A stretch of DNA of 64,000 nt from NCBI GenBank assembly GCA_039621445.1, contig CP154955.1, positions 55,247,341-55,311,340 of the forward strand, written 5' to 3'. The notes under the pieces are model-generated. The model did not search any database and had not been told where the DNA came from. It was given only the letters and a program-made list of their open reading frames with translations. Origin of the DNA: Euglena gracilis (lineage: Eukaryota > Euglenida > Euglenophyceae > Euglenales). Positions 28,111 to 39,800 of the stretch are shown here, piece after piece (the stretch's first letter is position 1; each line of letters starts with the position of its first letter). Made by a program: the position numbers and the translations under genes.

Positions 28111-29699
28111 GAAAACTGTGTTCACAATATCTGCACCCCGAAACATCCCAATGATGCAGAAATAAACCAAAAAGATTCAACTCAGTGCCGAAGGTCAAAG
28201 TCTCCATTGCGATATGCCAAGGCTAAACATTCACATTGGTCTTCAAGGTTGTTGGGCACCATTGGCGGTAGGAAACTTTGGCCATGTGGCAAAAATCGGT
28301 GCGCTGGTCCAAAATGGGACCACATTCTTCTTTGGAGACCAATGCAGCAGGGTCCAAAACCTACTTGGCAAATGCCACTAACCAGTCATCCAGTGAGGTG
28401 ATAACCATGGAGTTTGACATGTTTCAGGGATCCTCACTGTCCTGAAAAGGAAATTCACGGAAATTCATGGAGGATCATGGAAATGGATGGAAGGCCATTT
28501 TCACGGAAATCATGGAAATTCACGGAAATTCACGGATGAGGTGGAGGGTTCAGAAAAATTTTTGGGAGCAAAGCCTCATTCAGACAATCACAGATGATTT
28601 GTGGCCGCTTTCCTCCATTCTGGTCTCCCGGTCACAAAATTGGACCATGAAAGCATCAGAGGTGTTCTCCAGAAATACACACCAATTGAGGGCGTGTGGG
28701 TTTTTGCTTGTTCAGAAAATGACCTTCCACCTTTCTGCCCAGGCTGCATCCAGAAGGGTTAATCGCTATATTGGTTCGCTGACAGGGTTTTGGCAACCCA
28801 TTTAAGGGTAATCAAGAAAAAAATTCAAGTACAAAAGGTTGGATTTACAGGTGTGGATAGGAACTGATGAATGGACTGACAGTTCTGGGCAAGCGGATCA
28901 TAAACATTTTGGTGGGTATGCAAGGGAAGATGTACGTTGTAAAATCCCCCCCTTAAATCGTCCCCGGCAGTTTTTCATTTTTCTTCCCCAGGCGGAGGGG
29001 GTTATAGGTCCCGGTTTGGTTGGTCGGCCCGAAGGGGGGGGGGTTAGAGGTGGGGGGGTTTATAAGTGGGGAGGTCAGCAGTTGGATCGCAAAGGGGCCA
29101 AACTTGGGGGTTGAGAATTTCCGCGAATTTCCTGTTTCCGGAAAAGGTCAAAAGGCACATTCCACTCTGCACCGGAGCCATACTTGGGCAGTTGTGGCAG
29201 CAGATTGTTTCTCCATATTATAATCCTAGAGATCCTCCAGGGCCTCGACAACAGCTGAAGCCAATTTCGAGTGCACGGAAAATCACGGAAAATCACGGAT
29301 ACATTTTGGCCTTGGCCAGCACGGATGTGTGAGGATCCTGCATGTTTTTTTCTGTCCCAAGTGGCCCAGAGGGTGGTTCCCCAAAAAGATCACCATAAAT
29401 TTACAAGGCAACCTCTGGTGGTTCCTGTTGGTGCTCATCAATTTTTGGGAGCTTACCAAAGAACTCTTCGACCGTGGGTGCAGCGCCCAGAGCATTCTCA
29501 GCAGCAAAAGAAAGGAGACGATGTAAATCTTGTGTCATCTTTCACCTGTGTTCCCCATGTTTAATTGCAATGTTACCACTATTTCGAAAGGATTCTAGTT
29601 CGGAAGACCACAGATGGCGGCCAAAATCCTTCCTGGCGGCCACATGTTCTTATTCCGAAATTTCCAACAGTCCCAGATGTGTACAACGGATCCTAGTTC

Positions 29700-29840
29700 C
29701 AAGAACTGCGTCTTAAATGCAGACTCCGACCTGAGTCTGCGCTTCGAAACGCAGACTCAGGTCAGAGTCTGCGTTTAAGATGCAGTTTTTTAAGGCTGTG
29801 TTTGTAAAACAACATGGCTTTGGTCAAAGTCTGTGTTCCT
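29700..29840. repeat. GTCTGCGTTT palindrome cluster, right member
   Basis: GCAGACTCCGACCTGAGTCT and its complement form a hairpin around CGCTTCGAAACGC, followed by the direct repeat shared with 27,975-28,020. The interval 28,110-29,700 has TCACGGAAAT minisatellites (28,450-28,540) and no recognised gene. Confidence 0.8.
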
Positions 29841-30106
29841 CAACCTCAACGATGGACAGCAGACTGACGACCGATTTTTTGGACGAAGCGAAGCTATATA
29901 AAACCACGTCAATATAACACCTCTTTGCAATATTCGGCAAAAATCCAAAAACTAGACCCCCCCCCCCCGAAATAAGACCCCTAAAATTTGCAAAAATGCC
30001 CCAAAATTGGGTGATTTTTGACATTTTTCGATTTTTGCTTACGTTGCCCCCTCCGACCCCAGTGCCGAAGGGGGGGGTGTTTGCTAGGGGCAGGCACCCT
30101 AGAGCA

Positions 30107-30137
<31 letters not shown>

Positions 30138-30223
30138 TGGCAAGCACAAGCATGGTGGGGGGTTCCTGCTGTGTCTGCTGAATGCATCCCGGGGTCGAGA
30201 AAGAGATGCCTGCTGCATGTGCA

Positions 30224-30340
30224 GATGAGCGGCGGCGTCGACAGCGTGAGGAGGAACGCGCTGTCCAGGAGCGACGCCAGCGGCTCCAGCGGGAGGAGCA
30301 GGAACGGCGGCAGCAGCCCAGGGCCGTCCGGCTTATGTTG
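30224..30340 (+). CDS. A-type exon candidate, extra upstream copy
   Basis: DERRRRQREEERAVQERRQR followed by LQREEQERRQQPRAV, longer than the other A islands (about 39 residues). A GCAG lies at the left edge. The expected partner B is not clear: a Pro/Ala-rich island at 30,890-30,990 (AQRAPAPAPAPP) could be a worn B linker. Confidence 0.45.
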
Positions 30341-31461
30341 GCGGCTGTCTCTTCCATGCGCTCATAACATACAATCACTTGGTCACTACGGGGTGGGGGT
30401 CATCCACTCTGGGATCCAGTGAGAATTGACCACAAATGAGGAAAATGACTGAAAAATTTTCTGGCGCTTTTTTTCCGGGTAGCTTTTATGGCTTTTTTAA
30501 CTGAACCCCCCCAGAGGGGGTTGGGCCAAAAACCAGCCAGTCACCATGAAAAATCAGTCACCCAAAGGGGGGCGGTAGTGAATGACTGGTTTTCTGGGAA
30601 AAAGTGTTTGATTGGTTTTGGGAAGATTCGAAGTGACCCCCTGGGGCTCGGTGATAATTCTATGGCTCAGAATGGGGGAACACCCCCCCCCCCCCGACAG
30701 CACCCCTTTTCCACCTTACCTATTTTTTTTCGAAGATTTTCACTTTTTCAAATTTTTTTGCAGATTCCCCTCGAAGGAATTGTTTTTGTTCCGCATTATC
30801 ACATTCCCCCAACCCCTCCCCCCCCTTCTCCCAGAGATCAACCCCACCAGACCCTTCTGCACAGCCTGTGTACTGCCCTTGTGGGGATGCTTGCTGGGCG
30901 CAGCGTGCACCAGCACCAGCACCAGCACCACCACGCCAAGCCCCCGGCCGCCCTGAGCGCCAGGGTGGTGGTGCCCACGCCACCGGTTGCTCAGGGCCGA
31001 AACTCATCTGTGGTTTTCTGTTTGATTTATTTTGGGGCGGTACAATCACTTAGTCACTGACCTTCCCCCCCCCCTTCCACATAATGCCAAACACCCCCCG
31101 GTGAGGGGTTTTTAGGTCAAGGGGTGCGTGTGTACGATTACCCGTGGCCGGGGGCTGTAAACCCCCCCAAATTTAGGTGACAAGGAGAATTGGGGGTTTT
31201 TTGGCACCTGGTGGTGCGACCCCCCCCCTGAGGGATAGATGGGAAGCCTGTCGGTAAGAATGTGGATGGCGTGGTTGGAGGGGGGGGAATTAAATTGTGA
31301 TGGAAAATTTGTCAAAAAACGGTGGGTTGATTCCCAATGCTGGCCTTGGTGGCGACCCCCTCTCCAGATTTGGTCAAACCCCCCGGGGGTTGCTAAGCAA
31401 TGGTATGGTCCCTGCACCCTCCCCACCAGCCCCGACTGCGGCAACAGCTGTGACAGCAACC

Positions 31462-31518
31462 GATGCAGAACTTCGCCGACGACGGGAGGACAGAGAGCGA
31501 CGGGAAGCCAGGGGACTC
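31462..31518 (+). CDS. A-type exon 1
   Basis: DAELRRRREDRERREARG. The frame stops 8 codons after the motif (…LLTPS, stop), and no GT dinucleotide lies between the motif start and that stop. A canonical donor is therefore impossible in this frame. Confidence 0.5.
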
Positions 31519-33022
31519 CTGACTCCTTCCTGACACAAGCCACCGTGGCTTTCGCAGCGTCGCCACGTTGCTCTGTTATATTGTAGCTTTGTTTTAGCCA
31601 TCAGTGTTTTTGTGGTTGTTATGTGTCTTTGTTTTTGAATCAACCAAAGCACTGAAGCAGCCAACCTGGAGAATCCACCCCAATCATTTATCTCATTATT
31701 TCACATTTGGACATATTTTTGACCATTTTTTGTTTGCTTGGTTGTTTGTTTTGAAACAAGCAAACCTTTTTTAAAAAAACATGTTTCTTTCTAAAAAGAA
31801 AACCCCGTTGGGAAAAGAATTGAAAGCCATTTTTGAAGGTTGGGTTTTTATTTGTGGACTTCAATCAGGCTTCAAGTCAGAGGGGACGAGGGGGTGGACG
31901 GGTGGGTCGGAGGCCGGATTGGGTTTAGGTTTCGGTGCGAAGCACGGGATTTTTTTTTGGGAAATGTCCTCAGATGGCCTGATTTTTGGGGTCCCCCCCT
32001 GGGGGGGTCCCAGGCCGGGTGGGTGGGTGTGGGACCCCCCTCCTTTGGGGGCCTTGAAAAGAAGCCTGTGTTCTATCATGCCCTGCCGTCAAAACCTGGT
32101 GATGGAGGCCAGTCAGAGTTCCCCCCCCTTTGGAGGATTTTTTTTGTCATCCAATAGTTGGACAAACAAACCTGACAATCCTTTTTTATTGCTCCCAAAA
32201 AATTCACAAGATTTTCACCATCCCTCTCCGTGAAGGTGTGTCGACGTTTGGACCATTTGCGATGCCCATTCACTATGCTGTCTGCGTTGCTCCTCTCCCC
32301 CCCCCAACTTGCCGAGCAACGGTAGAAAAATGGACGCCTGTCTTGAATACAGTGTTGATGGGTTTCACAGGCTACAAGGTGGCGTGTGTCCTGGACCACA
32401 ACGGTGTGCACCGCCGAGTTACATCGGCTTCAAAAAGGCAAGAAAATAGGGTGCCTCGTAAACCCTTTCACGGATTGCACCAACAGTAATAAATGACCGT
32501 CGTCTTGGAAATTGGGTGGTGGTGAACAGATTCCGCTTGTGCTCCGTTACGTCAGGAGAAATTCAAGACAGGCGTCGGGCCAGGGAATGGGTTTTTGCAA
32601 TTTTTACAAATTATTTTTTTTACAAAAAAAGAACACCAACCAAGCTCATCCCCAAAAATCATTGGATAGATGTGTTGAACAGATGGTTCACACACATTTA
32701 ACACAACGCACCACACACCCATACACGCGGGGGCGCACGCAACCATATATCCTCCCCTCCCCCCGGTTTAAGAAAACCACTGGGCCAGCGGCAAGGGCAT
32801 CATTCTGGTCCTTAGGCGGCCGAACTCGCATTTAAGTGGTCGGGGGAAAAGGGGAGGCTGAAGCGGTGTGAAAGCCAGATGTCCAAATGTGTGTCAGCCG
32901 GCCTGCAGGACCCCCAGGGGCCCTTGTGCTGGACCCAGAGAAACACTTCCGGCAACGCGGGATTCCATAGGATGTATTTGACAAGCAAATGGAAGTGGCC
33001 CAGGCAGCCCTCCTCAAGCCCC

Positions 33023-33187
33023 CTGCCCACGGCGGAGAATGCGGAGCAGGCTCGCCGGGAGGTGCAGGAGCGCCTCGCCCGCCTTGCTCGGCTCGGCCCA
33101 CCCAGCGTGCAGCCGGTAGTCCCCGCCACGCCGAGCCCAGCACCGGCCTCACCGGACCCTGCCTTCGGGCAGCCTCCCTTCATCTTG
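33023..33187 (+). CDS. B-type exon 1
   Basis: LPTAENAEQARREVQERLAR-LARLG, then PPSVQPVVPATPSPAPASPD. Core spacing is identical to other B islands; the SDWSQ end is replaced by DPAFGQ. Confidence 0.6.
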
Positions 33188-33773
33188 TGATTGAGACCGG
33201 GGTTTTTGAGACGTATTGATGCATCTCTGTGTGTCGTGAATGCACCCCCCAATTGCAATGCAAGGCCAGGACTGCACGGAAACCCAAGGAGTTGGATGGT
33301 TGGTGGGTGGGGGGTCAGACACCCTCACCGCCCGTTCCCATATTTTCTGGGGCTGGCATTTAGGCCAAGGTTTTCTTTCGGCGGCTTTGGAAGGAGGTGA
33401 CATGGTGGGTTGACCCCCTACCCGTGTCGACCCCCCGTCGTGCCTTCCCGTGCATCCCTGCCCAAGGCCGAAAACTGTGTCAAAGCCCTCAGGAGTGTGG
33501 CATAAATGACAGAGCGTGCCACAACAACAAAAAAAGAATTTGGCCAAAGATTTCGCATTTTTGAGCCCCATGATTTTAGGAACAAAAAATTTCACCGCAG
33601 CCTCCAATCCAGGTTTAAATAGGGGACAGTTTAAAATAGGGGACACTGGGTGGGGTATGAGTAGAGGTTTAATAACCTAAAGAGATCCGCAAACGCGCAT
33701 CTCTGTCCCAAGTTTCCAAGGTGTTGCGAGCAGTTTTGGGATGAATGAATTTCCTCAGTTTCTGCAAATTTCC

Positions 33774-33854
33774 TCGACAAGGGAAGCTGTGAACGATCGT
33801 GAGTCGCAGATGCGTCGCGATGCACGAGAGCGAGCTGAGGCCAGGGCACTGCCT
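33774..33854 (+). CDS. A-type exon 2
   Basis: STREAVNDRESQMRRDARER, then AEARALP. The acceptor could be TCGACAAG at its left. A GT lies shortly downstream (CTTTTGTC). Confidence 0.5.
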
Positions 33855-34314
33855 TGGCTTTTGTCTGGCATTTTTCTGCACCGGAAACAGAAGAATGTTC
33901 GTGGTCCTTCAGGGACGGGTTTCTGCCCATTAGACCGCCGTTAGGCTCAGGGACGGCCAACAGCCAGGTTTTGTGCTTAGTCGGGTGCCTACCCCGCGGA
34001 GGGGGGTGCTTGCACAGGCACCCTGGAACCCCCTCCCCCAGGTAAGCACAAGCCTCATCCAGGCATCGAACGTGGTCGAGAATTAAAAGCTAAAAAAAAC
34101 ACCTTTTTGACGTTTTGGGTGAATGGGCGATGGTCCAAGGATGCCAGAAATCATCCCCCCCCCCTGAACTGCCAAAATATGGCCGTTTTCCGTCAACTGT
34201 TGTTGTGGATTTTGCATTGGTGCTGGGACATATTTTTTTTATTCAAGGACCGCCCTGCCTCTTGTTGGACCTCTCCGGAAAAGGGATGCCTTTCCTGTCC
34301 CAATTGGCAGTCCC

Positions 34315-34474
34315 ATGCCGCTGCGGGAGAAACAGCTGCAAGCCCAGCGGGAGATCCAGGAACGGCTGGCCCGCCTGCAGGCGCTGTCCACCGCCCCGCC
34401 GGCCCCCGCAGCCCCGGCCGCCTCCTCCGCCCCCGCCGCCCCCGCTGCGCGAGGTGGCAATGATTGGGCTCAAG
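34315..34474 (+). CDS. B-type exon 2
   Basis: MPLREKQLQAQREIQERLAR-LQAL, a Pro/Ala linker (PAPAAPAASSAPAAPAA), then GGNDWAQ. The acceptor-like TTGGCAG ends at 34310. Confidence 0.6.
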
Positions 34475-34726
34475 CCTCTTTTGGTTGTGTTGGAAGGCAC
34501 CGACTCACATCGGGGGGAATTCAATTTGAAGTGGTCACTTTGTTTCCCTGGATTCCGAGTTGCTGGCATCGCCATGCCATGCCAAAAATGTATTCAGCCT
34601 TTTTTTTTTAAAAAAGAGCTCAACCGACCGGGACAGGGACCAAGACCAACCAGGACAACCAGACCCCCCCCCCAGCAGGCACGGAACTGATGGCTTTTTT
34701 TTTTGGCCACTGTCCACTGCTTTTAG

Positions 34727-34797
34727 AAGCAAGAGAGGCTTGCGAAGGACCGGCGTCAGCAGGAGCGTGAGCGACAGGAGTGCAGGGGCACCCTTTG
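34727..34797 (+). CDS. A-type exon 3
   Basis: KQERLAKDRRQQERERQECR-GTL. Preceded by CTTTTAG (acceptor) and followed by TTTG|GTGGGG (possible donor), which would make a 71-bp exon starting in phase 0 and ending in phase 2. Confidence 0.6.
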
Positions 34798-35174
34798 GTG
34801 GGGAGCTCTGGGCGTTTCTTTCGTAACTGGCTCGTTCCACATTTCTCCAGGTATTCCGTTTCAAAGTGAAGCGGTGGAATGGCAACGACAATTCGCCGCG
34901 TGTTTTCTGCACTGTGGTTTTTATTTTTCTGTTGATTTATTGGTTTGCCAGATACATGGTGTGTTTGGCAGTTGGCGCCGCGTTCGTTTGAGCTGCCAGT
35001 GCACGCTGTTTTTACGTGCACAGTGTGCGCATCTACATTATTGTTGTTGTTAATTCTTATTTTGTTATTATTCGGACCCTCGGGGGGTGACACTTATTTT
35101 GGGCACTGCACGCCATTCGGGCACCGCACTAAACAGGGGGAGTGACCCCCCCCAAACTCTCATTGCTCCCCCAG

Positions 35175-35361
35175 GCTGCGAGTCCTCCTGGCCCCGCGGG
35201 AGAAGAAGGAGCGGGCCCAGCGGGAGATCGAGGAGCGGCTCGCTCGCCTGAAGGCGCTCGGGACGGCCCCGACCCCCGCCGCCCCCGTCGTCCGCCCCCC
35301 CGCGGCGGCCCCCGCCTCCCCCGCCGCTTCCAACTCCGCTGGGCGGGCAGAATGGGACCAG
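35175..35361 (+). CDS. B-type exon 3
   Basis: Preceded by CTCCCCCAG and ending WDQ in ACCAG|GTCTGT. The product is LAPREKKERAQREIEERLAR-LKALG plus a Pro/Ala/Val linker. The 187-bp length with one leading base suits the phase-2 end of A-type exon 3. Confidence 0.65.
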
Positions 35362-36003
35362 GTCTGTCCCGAAGTGTCTTGATGGCCACCCTCGGTCGGT
35401 TTGGGGCGCCTTTTTTTGGGTGGAGGTGCAAAGATGCTGATATCGCTTTTCCCCCAAAATCGACCCGTGTTGCCAAAATATGGACAATCTTCGGACCATT
35501 TTTCTTCTGGATTGTGCTGGAACAGAGTTTTTTTGTGCTCAAGGACCTCCCTGCCATGATGGGGAAAGTGGCGTTTTTTGGTGCTTTGAGGAATGCCATT
35601 TTTAACACACGCATGAAGAACATCGAATGTGCTGGGAGAAAGTATTTTGTTGCTTTTTTTCGCAGCAATGTTCTGCAAAATGTGCCATTGACACAGGAGG
35701 CGTGCCAACAGCTGTGTCAACGCAACGGCGTTTGGGTCAAAGTGCAAAGTTGATTGCACAGTGTGCTATGTCTTGAACAAAGGAAAGCCCCCCCCCCCCA
35801 AAAGCAAGGAAGGTTTGGTGGTGAAATCCTGAAGGAGCGTTTTATTTCTGGGGTTTCTGGGGTTGGAAGTGGAATATTCTGTATTTATTGAAAGCCAACA
35901 AGTGAGACTCTTTGGGGGTTTGGTATGTGTGTGCATGTGCATTTTGGTGTGGGTGGGACTGCTGTTGCCTGTTGTGTGTGTAATTGTCTTATTTTCTGCT
36001 TTT

Positions 36004-36066
36004 GAGAAGCGGCCTGGAGCTGAAAAGGGCCGGGTGGAGAGGGAACAGGCAGAGAGCAGGGGATCG
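36004..36066 (+). CDS. A-type exon 4
   Basis: EKRPGAEKGRVEREQAESRG. Less Arg-rich at its start than other A islands but with the same E-x-x-R end. Confidence 0.45.
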
Positions 36067-36303
36067 CTTGAAGCATGTCACAGTCATCTCTTCCAACTCC
36101 ATTCCTCCGGACTTTCTCCGACCATGTCCGATTGGTGGTCGACCCCAAAGAATGGGAAATATTTTCATTCCTCAAGTGCACTCAACACACTCACAAGTAC
36201 AACACGCACAAGCGCAACAAATACGACACACTCAAGTACAGCACACTCAATGCCAAGCCTCTCAGCCTCTTCCTAAACTTGGCGACCTTGTCGACCGGAT
36301 TCC

Positions 36304-36480
36304 CTGGCGTCGTGGGCCAAGAAGGAGCAGGCGCAGCGGGAGATCCAGGAGCGGCTGGAGCGCCTCAAGCGGCTCGGGGCCACCCCCGCCGCCCCCGCCC
36401 CCGCCCCGTCCACCAGTCTGCCCCCCAGAGCTGCATCGCCTCCTGCATCCTCCTCTGCCGGGTCCAGTGACTGGAGCCAG
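36304..36480 (+). CDS. B-type exon 4
   Basis: LASWAKKEQAQREIQERLER-LKRLGATP, linker APAPAPSTSLPPRAASPPAS, end SSDWSQ at GGAGCCAG|GTCTCA. The 59 codons end in phase 0 at a GT donor. Confidence 0.65.
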
Positions 36481-36864
36481 GTCTCACTTCCCCCTTTTCA
36501 ACGCAGAAAAATTGTTTTCTGAGTGTTTTGCGCATCCGCCAATTGAGATTGAGAACCAATTTTATTTTCATTTGTGTTTACCCAGTTGAAAATCACGTTT
36601 TTTGATGTTTTGGGTGGATTGGCAATGGTCCAAGGATGCCAGGAATCAGTTTTTTGCCATAACATTTTTGCCTTTTCTTGTTCACATCAAACATGCTTTT
36701 AGGGGAGGGTTAAGAAGGAATCACTGGCCGACCAATAACGGTTTCCCAATCGGGGTTCAAAAAACGCCACACTGCCTGTTAGATTTGATGAGCAGAGGGC
36801 AGCTGGGAGACTCAAGCCAAAAGGGCCCTTTGTTGGGCCAGTAATTCTGGGAGTTGAGACGGTG

Positions 36865-36921
36865 AGGCCTGCCGCTGAGCTGCGGCAACGGCAGCGCGAC
36901 CGGGAAGAGGGCAGGGGTTGC
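36865..36921 (+). CDS. A-type exon 5
   Basis: RPAAELRQRQRDREEGRG. Followed by GGCAGGG|GTTGCC, so a GT donor is available directly after the motif. Confidence 0.5.
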
Positions 36922-37066
36922 CCAGGACAGCCTGCCAACCGTACCATTGCCGTGAATGCTCGTTGTTCGCTCATACCATGCCATTGCTCAGCGATGGTCC
37001 GAACCCCCCCCCAGGGGGAGTGCCTGGGTTTTGGCACTGGATCTCCCCCCAGGGTCAGGATCACCC

Positions 37067-37252
37067 CTGGCGCTGCAGGCCAAGAAGGAGCAGGCGCAGC
37101 GGGAGATCCAAGAGCGGCTGGAGCGCCTCAAGCGGCTTGGGGCTGCTCCCACCGCCGCGCCCGCCCCGGTCTCCACCCCAGCGTGGACGCCGCCACCGTC
37201 AGCAGCGGCGACGGGGGCGTCCTCCTCGGCTGGGCCTAGTGATTGGAGCCAG
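37067..37252 (+). CDS. B-type exon 5
   Basis: LALQAKKEQAQREIQERLER-LKRLGAAP, a Pro/Ala/Thr linker, end GPSDWSQ at GGAGCCAG|GTCCCT. CTCCCCCCAG lies 10 bases upstream as acceptor. The helix is identical to B-type exons 4, 6, 9 and 10, pointing to recent duplication or gene conversion. Confidence 0.65.
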
Positions 37253-38264
37253 GTCCCTCTGCTTGGTGCAAAAGGGGTCGTTTGAAAATCTCTCAGAGGG
37301 TTTCTAAAAATTTGTTGCTGTGTGCTGCGACAAAGTTTTACACCCCCTGCCAAAACATATGTCATTTAAGCACTCTACATTTTTTTGTTACCTCCCCCCC
37401 TTGTCCAATGACTGGGCTTGTCCAACGACCACCCCCCGGTCAGAGACGATCTTTTCGTATATGATCTTGGGGAAATGAGACTTGATAATGTTCTTGCTTT
37501 TGATTTTTGATTTAACAAACTATGGCGCTTGATCACTGAATTCTTTTTGCTTGAACTGTTTTGAAGGCACAACATCATATATATGATGGTCTTGTGGTAA
37601 TTTGTTCCATCTTCCTTGGGTCAACATTATGCATGAGATTGGCTATTGTCAGGCGCGAAGCGCCAAAAATTTCCAGCGAGACGCGCCCGAAATCCCCCCC
37701 CTTGTCTAACGACCCCCCCCCTGGTCACAGATGAACATTGGCCATTTTAACGACCGCCCCCCCCCCCCCCGGTCAGAGACGAACATTAGCGGACATTATT
37801 CGTTGGACAAGGGAGGGGTACATTTTTTCACAAGCATTTTTCTGTGATACAGCACACTGACCTCCGTTTTGTTCTTATCTTGATCAGCATGCATCTGTTT
37901 AAGGTTTTGCAGACCCCCCGCAGCAGCACTCCCCCCCCCGGATTGTTGGCCCAGCTCGCAGCCACTTTTGGGTCCGCAAAAAAAAATTGGTTGCAGTTTT
38001 TTTTCAAAAAAAATGTTTGATCCCCAAAATTTCTTTTTTTGTTGGCACTTTTTTTTTAACGTGTTTTTGCATTGTGGAGTGGATTGGGAGGTAAGGATGC
38101 CAAAATTGGCTTTGCCGCCGGTCAATCAAACACGGCCACCCCCCGGGCAGAGACGAGCTGGGGGAGACAACGGATAACAAAAAAGGGCGAAAAAAAAAGG
38201 GAGGGGATTTGGGAAGGGCAGCAGGGGGGCAAAGGGGACAAAAAAAAGAGTAATTTGGGAAAAA

Positions 38265-38505
38265 GTGGGAGTTGAGGTGAAAAGGGGGCGGGGGGAAGGG
38301 GGGGGGCAAGGGGAGGGGGGGAAAAGCCAAGGGAAGGGGGGGGGGAGAGGGAAAAAAGAGGGGGATTGGGTGGCGAGGGGAAGAAAGGGGGGGGGGAGGG
38401 GGGAAGGAGGGGGGGGGGGGGGGGGGGGGGGGGGAGGAGGGGGGGAAAAGGGGGAAGGGGGAGAAGGGGGGGGGGGAGGGGGGATCAGGAGGGGGGGGGG
38501 GGGGG

Positions 38506-38541
<36 letters not shown>

Positions 38542-39390
38542 GGAAGGGGGGGGGAGGGGGAAAGGGGGGGAGGGGAGGGGGAGGGAGGGGGGAAGGGGGA
38601 GGGAGGGGGGGGGGGGGGGGGGGGGGGGGAGGGGGGGGGGGGGGGGGGGAGAAGGGGGGGGGGGGGGGGGGGGGGGGGGGAGGGGGGAAGGGGGGGGGGG
38701 GGGGGAGGGGGGGGGGGGGGGGGAGAAAGGGGAGGAGGGGGAGGAGGCGGGGGGGAGGGGGGAGGGGGGGGGGGGGGGGGGGGGGGGAGGGGGGGGGAGG
38801 GGAGGGGGAGGGGGGGGGGGGGAGGGAAAGGGGGGGGGGGGGGGGGGGGGGGAGGGGGGGAAGGAGGGGGGGGGGGGGAGGGGGGGAGAAGGGAGGGGGG
38901 AAGAGGGAAAGAGGGGGGGAGGGGGAGGGAAGGGGGGAGGGGGAGAGGGGGGGGGGGGGGGGAGGGGGGGGGGGGGAGATGGGGGGGAAGGGAAAGGAAA
39001 GGGGAAGGGAAGGAGGAAGGGGGGGGGGGGAAGGGGAGGGGAAGGGGGGGGGGAGGGTGGGGGGGAAGGGGGGGGGGGGGAGTGGGGGGAGGAGGGGAGG
39101 GAGGGGGGGGGGGGAAGGGAGGGGAGGAGAGGGGGTGAAGGAAGGGTGGGGGGGAGGGTGGGGGGAGGGGGGGGGAAGAGGGGGAGCGAGGGGGGGAGAA
39201 AGGGAGGGGATGATGGATGTTGGGGGGGAAAGGGGGGGGGGGAAGGGGGGGGGGAAAAAAGAAGAAAGAAAAAAAGGTGGGGGGGATGGGGGGAGGGGGG
39301 CAAAATGGGGGGGGGAAGTGAGGGAAAAAAAAAATATTACAAATAAAAGAAAACGGGTGGGGGAAGGGGGCAAAATTAGTGATGATGGTT
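38265..39390 (+). repeat. ~1.1-kb nearly pure G/A tract
   Basis: The plus strand is almost only G with scattered A; C and T are very rare across roughly 1,100 bases. It has G runs over 20 long and could form quadruplex or triplex DNA. The long Gly- or Pro-rich frames through it on both strands are artefacts. Length and exact sequence are likely unreliable in an assembly. Confidence 0.95.
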
Positions 39391-39504
39391 GATTGAAATT
39401 TTTTGAGGAAAGAGAAAAAATTTTGTTTTTTTGGGGATGTTTTTTTTTTTTTTTTTTTTCAGTATTTTTTGTATTTTTTTTGAAAATTAAAATTTTTTGG
39501 GAAA

Positions 39505-39800
39505 AACAGTCAAAAATAGACCAAAATGGCCTAAAACGGACAAAGGATAGCCAAACGTGCCCAAAAAGTTGCCAAAAATAGAAAAAAAATAAGGCAAAAA
39601 TGGCCAAAAGTAGCCAAAACCAGCCTAAAGTGGCCAAAATGGGCAAAGTGGGCCAAAGTGTGGCCAACAGTTGCCAAAAGTGGCCAAAGCGACCAAACAT
39701 GGCGAAAAGCGGTCAAAAATGCCTAAAAATTCCCAAAAGTGCCCCAAAAATGTCCAAAAATGGCCAAAAGTGGCCAACCGTAGTCAAGAAATAGCATAAA
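39505..39800 (+). repeat. GCCAAAAATGGCC minisatellite, copy 1
   Basis: Loose units of 10-12 bp (GGCCAAAAGT, GCCAAAAATG). It aligns over its whole length with 53,385-53,705 with few differences, showing the two host elements share origin. Confidence 0.9.

Noticed and set aside
31781-32489. ORFs with FTGYKVACVLDHNGVHRR between the first A and B islands
   Set aside because: Protein-like in part, but no domain, no consistent splice borders and no repeat in other A-B intervals.
35380-35755. ORF continuing past B-type exon 3 (APFFGWRCKDADIAF...)
   Set aside because: Overlaps a dispersed non-coding repeat found elsewhere and starts after a good GT donor.
36290-36400. Arg/Ser-rich frames (PRRSRRSGRSRSGWSASS) repeated at each B island
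   Set aside because: These are the second reading frame of the B exons; they lack the linker/GT-donor consistency and vary more at the amino-acid level.
38126-39700. 524-residue minus-strand Pro-rich frame and 375-residue plus-strand Gly-rich frame
   Set aside because: Both simply translate the G/A tract; absence of T and C on one strand removes stop codons.
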